Shown: positions 5,951-7,172 of the stretch, in pieces
Position numbering within the stretch: position 1 is the first letter of the stretch
Layout of the letters: each line of letters opens with the position of its first letter
Assembly: GCA_002440625.1 (NCBI GenBank)
Contig: DJUV01000079.1
Location: 1 to 7,172 of the forward strand
DNA from: Rhodobacteraceae bacterium UBA6273
GTDB taxonomy: Bacteria; Pseudomonadota; Alphaproteobacteria; Rhodobacterales; Rhodobacteraceae
Length of the DNA: 7,172 nucleotides
Direction: 5' to 3'
The notes under the pieces: model-generated
Told to the model about the DNA's origin: nothing
The model's input: only the letters and a program-made list of their open reading frames with translations
The model's database searches: none
Position numbers and translations under genes: made by a program

Positions 5951-6424
5951 TCAGGCCGGGCGGAACACCAGCGCCACCCCGTTCATGCAGTAGCGCTTGC
6001 CGGTGGGTTTCGGCCCATCGTCGAAGACATGGCCAAGATGCCCGCCGCAGCGCCGGCAGTGGACCTCGGTCCGCCGTCCGAGCAAGCCCCAGTCGGCCTT
6101 GGTCGCCACCGCATTCGGCAAGGGCTCCCAGAACGACGGCCAGCCGGTGCCGCTGTCGTACTTTGCCTTCGACGAATAAAGCGGCAGGTCGCAACCAGCG
6201 CAGGCATAGGTCCCGGTGCGGTGTTCGTCGTTGAGCGGGCTCGTGAAGGCGCGCTCGGTATCCTCTTCGCGGAGAACCGCGTATTGCGCCGGCGTCAGGA
6301 GCTTCCGCCATTCGGCCTCGGTCTTCGTCACCTCGAAAGCCTCCGCGGCCCCCGCCCAGCGCCGGGAAAGGCCAAGGGCGGCCAGCGTCACGCCAAGGCC
6401 AATGGTCGTCCTGCGGGTCATCAT
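5951..6424 (-). CDS. msrB: Exported peptide-methionine (R)-S-oxide reductase
   Basis: MsrB reduces the R form of methionine sulfoxide in proteins. Counting from the ATG at 6424 (157 residues), two CxxC pairs, CAGC (75-78) and CRRC (123-126), form the structural zinc site. GGHLGHVFDDGP follows, and RYCMNG contains the catalytic cysteine C146. SGTGWPSFWEP upstream is also typical. The first 30 residues form an export signal: TRRTTIG resembles a twin-arginine motif, a hydrophobic stretch GLGVTLAALGL follows, then RRWAGAAEA with likely Ala-x-Ala cleavage. The enzyme is thus expected in the periplasm. The frame extends upstream to a GTG at 6475, but GGAGG at 6436-6432 lies seven bases before 6424 and the Tat-like signal starts there. 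It is oriented like the peroxidase gene but 328 bp upstream, so it is probably a separate unit. The resolving cysteine and the reducing partner are not evident. Confidence 0.92.
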   Translation of the reverse strand: MMTRRTTIGLGVTLAALGLSRRWAGAAEAFEVTKTEAEWRKLLTPAQYAVLREEDTERAFTSPLNDEHRTGTYACAGCDLPLYSSKAKYDSGTGWPSFWEPLPNAVATKADWGLLGRRTEVHCRRCGGHLGHVFDDGPKPTGKRYCMNGVALVFRPA

Positions 6425-6473
6425 CGCGGCGCCTCCCCTGCCGATCCCCATCAGAATGCCAGAGCGGCGCATC

Positions 6474-6493
6474 ACGCGGGGTAAAACCTGCGT
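6474..6493. repeat. Short inverted repeat in the msrB/cobS divergent region
   Basis: ACGCGGG (6474-6480) can pair with CCTGCGT (6487-6493) over seven positions including one G-U pair, leaving the six-base loop GTAAAA. It lies about 50 bp upstream of msrB and 100 bp upstream of cobS. It may be an RNA hairpin in the msrB leader or an operator. Nothing else in the 168-bp gap looks like a strong promoter or a cobalamin riboswitch. Confidence 0.25.
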
Positions 6494-6559
6494 GGTCGAT
6501 CCCCCGCCCCGCCCCCTTGAACCCCCCGCCGATATGTTCCATCAAGCGGAGGTGCAGGA

Positions 6560-6580
6560 ATGGCACGTCCTCCCCGATGA
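6560..6580 (+). other. Six-codon leader frame with strong ribosome binding site before cobS
   Basis: GGAGG (6548-6552) is ideally placed seven bases before an ATG at 6560, which opens a frame of only six codons, MARPPR, ending at TGA 6578-6580. This ATG is in the same frame as cobS, 33 bases ahead of its ATG, so the TGA is the only barrier between them. A second frame, MFHQAEVQEWHVLPDER (6534-6587), also ends five bases before the cobS ATG. Either may couple translation to cobS, or both may be chance. Confidence 0.25.
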
Positions 6581-6592
6581 ACGGTGACTGAG

Positions 6593-7172
6593 ATGCTCGA
6601 TCAACATGTGAAACCCACCGAAGAAATCTCCGTGCGGGAGATGTTCGGCATCGACACCGAGATGAAGGTGAAGGGGTTCGCCGACCGCACCGACCGGGTG
6701 CCGGAGATCGACCCGACCTACAAGTTCGACCCGGACACCACGCTCGCCATCCTCGCGGGCTTTGCCTACAACCGCCGCGTGATGATCCAGGGCTATCACG
6801 GCACCGGCAAGTCGACCCATATCGAACAGGTCGCCGCCCATCTCAACTGGCCCTGCGTGCGGGTGAACCTCGACAGCCACATCAGCCGGATCGACCTGAT
6901 CGGCAAGGATGCGATCAAGCTCCGCGACGGCAAGCAGGTGACGGAGTTCCACGAGGGCATCCTGCCCTGGGCGCTCAGGAACCCCGTCGCCATCGTCTTC
7001 GACGAATACGACGCCGGCCGGGCGGACGTGATGTTCGTTATCCAGCGCGTTCTGGAGCATGACGGCAAGCTGACGCTTCTCGACCAGAACGAGATCATCA
7101 CCCCGCACCCGTCCTTCCGGCTCTTCGCCACCTCGAACACCGTGGGCCTTGGCGACACGACCGGGCTTTACC
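6593..7172 (+). CDS. cobS: Aerobic cobaltochelatase subunit CobS (3' part outside window)
   Basis: CobS is the AAA+ ATPase that works with CobT and CobN to insert cobalt into hydrogenobyrinic acid a,c-diamide in aerobic cobalamin synthesis in the cytosol. The 193 visible codons include VREMFGID (14-21), KFDPDTTLAILAGFAYNRRV (44-63), the Walker A GYHGTGKST (67-75), the Walker B IVFDEYD (134-140) and a sensor-1-like region FATSNT (178-183), all typical of alphaproteobacterial CobS. The family is about 330 residues long, so some 40 percent is missing; cobT would be expected next. The start is uncertain. The ATG at 6593 has only a weak GGTGA eight bases upstream, and a GTG at 6584 is in frame. 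A well-placed GGAGG serves an ATG at 6560 that is cut off by an in-frame TGA. No upstream B12 riboswitch was recognised in the 168 bp between msrB and cobS. Confidence 0.95.
   Translation, partial: MLDQHVKPTEEISVREMFGIDTEMKVKGFADRTDRVPEIDPTYKFDPDTTLAILAGFAYNRRVMIQGYHGTGKSTHIEQVAAHLNWPCVRVNLDSHISRIDLIGKDAIKLRDGKQVTEFHEGILPWALRNPVAIVFDEYDAGRADVMFVIQRVLEHDGKLTLLDQNEIITPHPSFRLFATSNTVGLGDTTGLY

Noticed and set aside
6425..6592. Cobalamin riboswitch upstream of cobS
   Set aside because: The 168-bp gap is too short for a full element and I could not find a B12-box-like sequence in it.
6542..7108. Minus-strand frame of 188 codons opposite cobS
   Set aside because: It lies across the unmistakable CobS Walker motifs and has no features of its own.

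Overview
The window looks like the chromosome of an alphaproteobacterium, most probably of the Rhodobacteraceae (Rhodobacterales). The DNA is GC-rich. It carries the aerobic cobaltochelatase subunit CobS, a C-terminal J-domain protein of the kind I recall near cobS in that family, and an exported protein with a VPLPA-CTERM sorting tail. This assignment rests on protein resemblance read by eye, not on a database search.

Layout: (1) 1-654, minus strand, 5' part of a secreted VPLPA-CTERM protein that runs off the left edge. (2) 655-989, a divergent intergenic region with a plausible plus-strand promoter and a terminator-like hairpin that may bound a short RNA or a leader. (3) 990-1616, plus strand, a 208-residue protein with a Cys/His-rich middle and a C-terminal J domain. 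(4) 1617-1868, no intact gene, but a minus-strand frame keeps a membrane-protein-like stretch that may be a gene remnant. (5) 1869-3029 (minus) and 3133-4044 (plus), a divergent pair: an acyl-CoA-dehydrogenase-fold enzyme resembling two-component flavin monooxygenases, and a GcvA-type LysR regulator. The 103-bp gap between them holds three GGGCAA copies. (6) 4045-4329, a convergent gap with three inverted repeats, one of them a good terminator for the next gene. (7) 4330-5622, minus strand, an exported di-heme cytochrome c peroxidase. (8) 5951-6424, minus strand, an exported MsrB with a Tat-like signal. (9) 6593-7172, plus strand, cobS, cut by the right edge.

Functionally the window mixes envelope oxidative-stress functions (peroxide reduction by the di-heme peroxidase and methionine sulfoxide repair by exported MsrB) with an apparently self-contained regulator/monooxygenase pair and one step of aerobic cobalamin synthesis. 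The genes do not form one operon; strand changes and long gaps separate most of them. I found no tRNA, rRNA, CRISPR array, insertion sequence or transposase, and nothing that clearly amounts to a new multi-gene system. The observations most worth a second look are the possible short RNA at 668-890, the repeat-structured lysR/monooxygenase control region, the separation of the J-domain gene from cobS, and the small reading frames in front of cobS.
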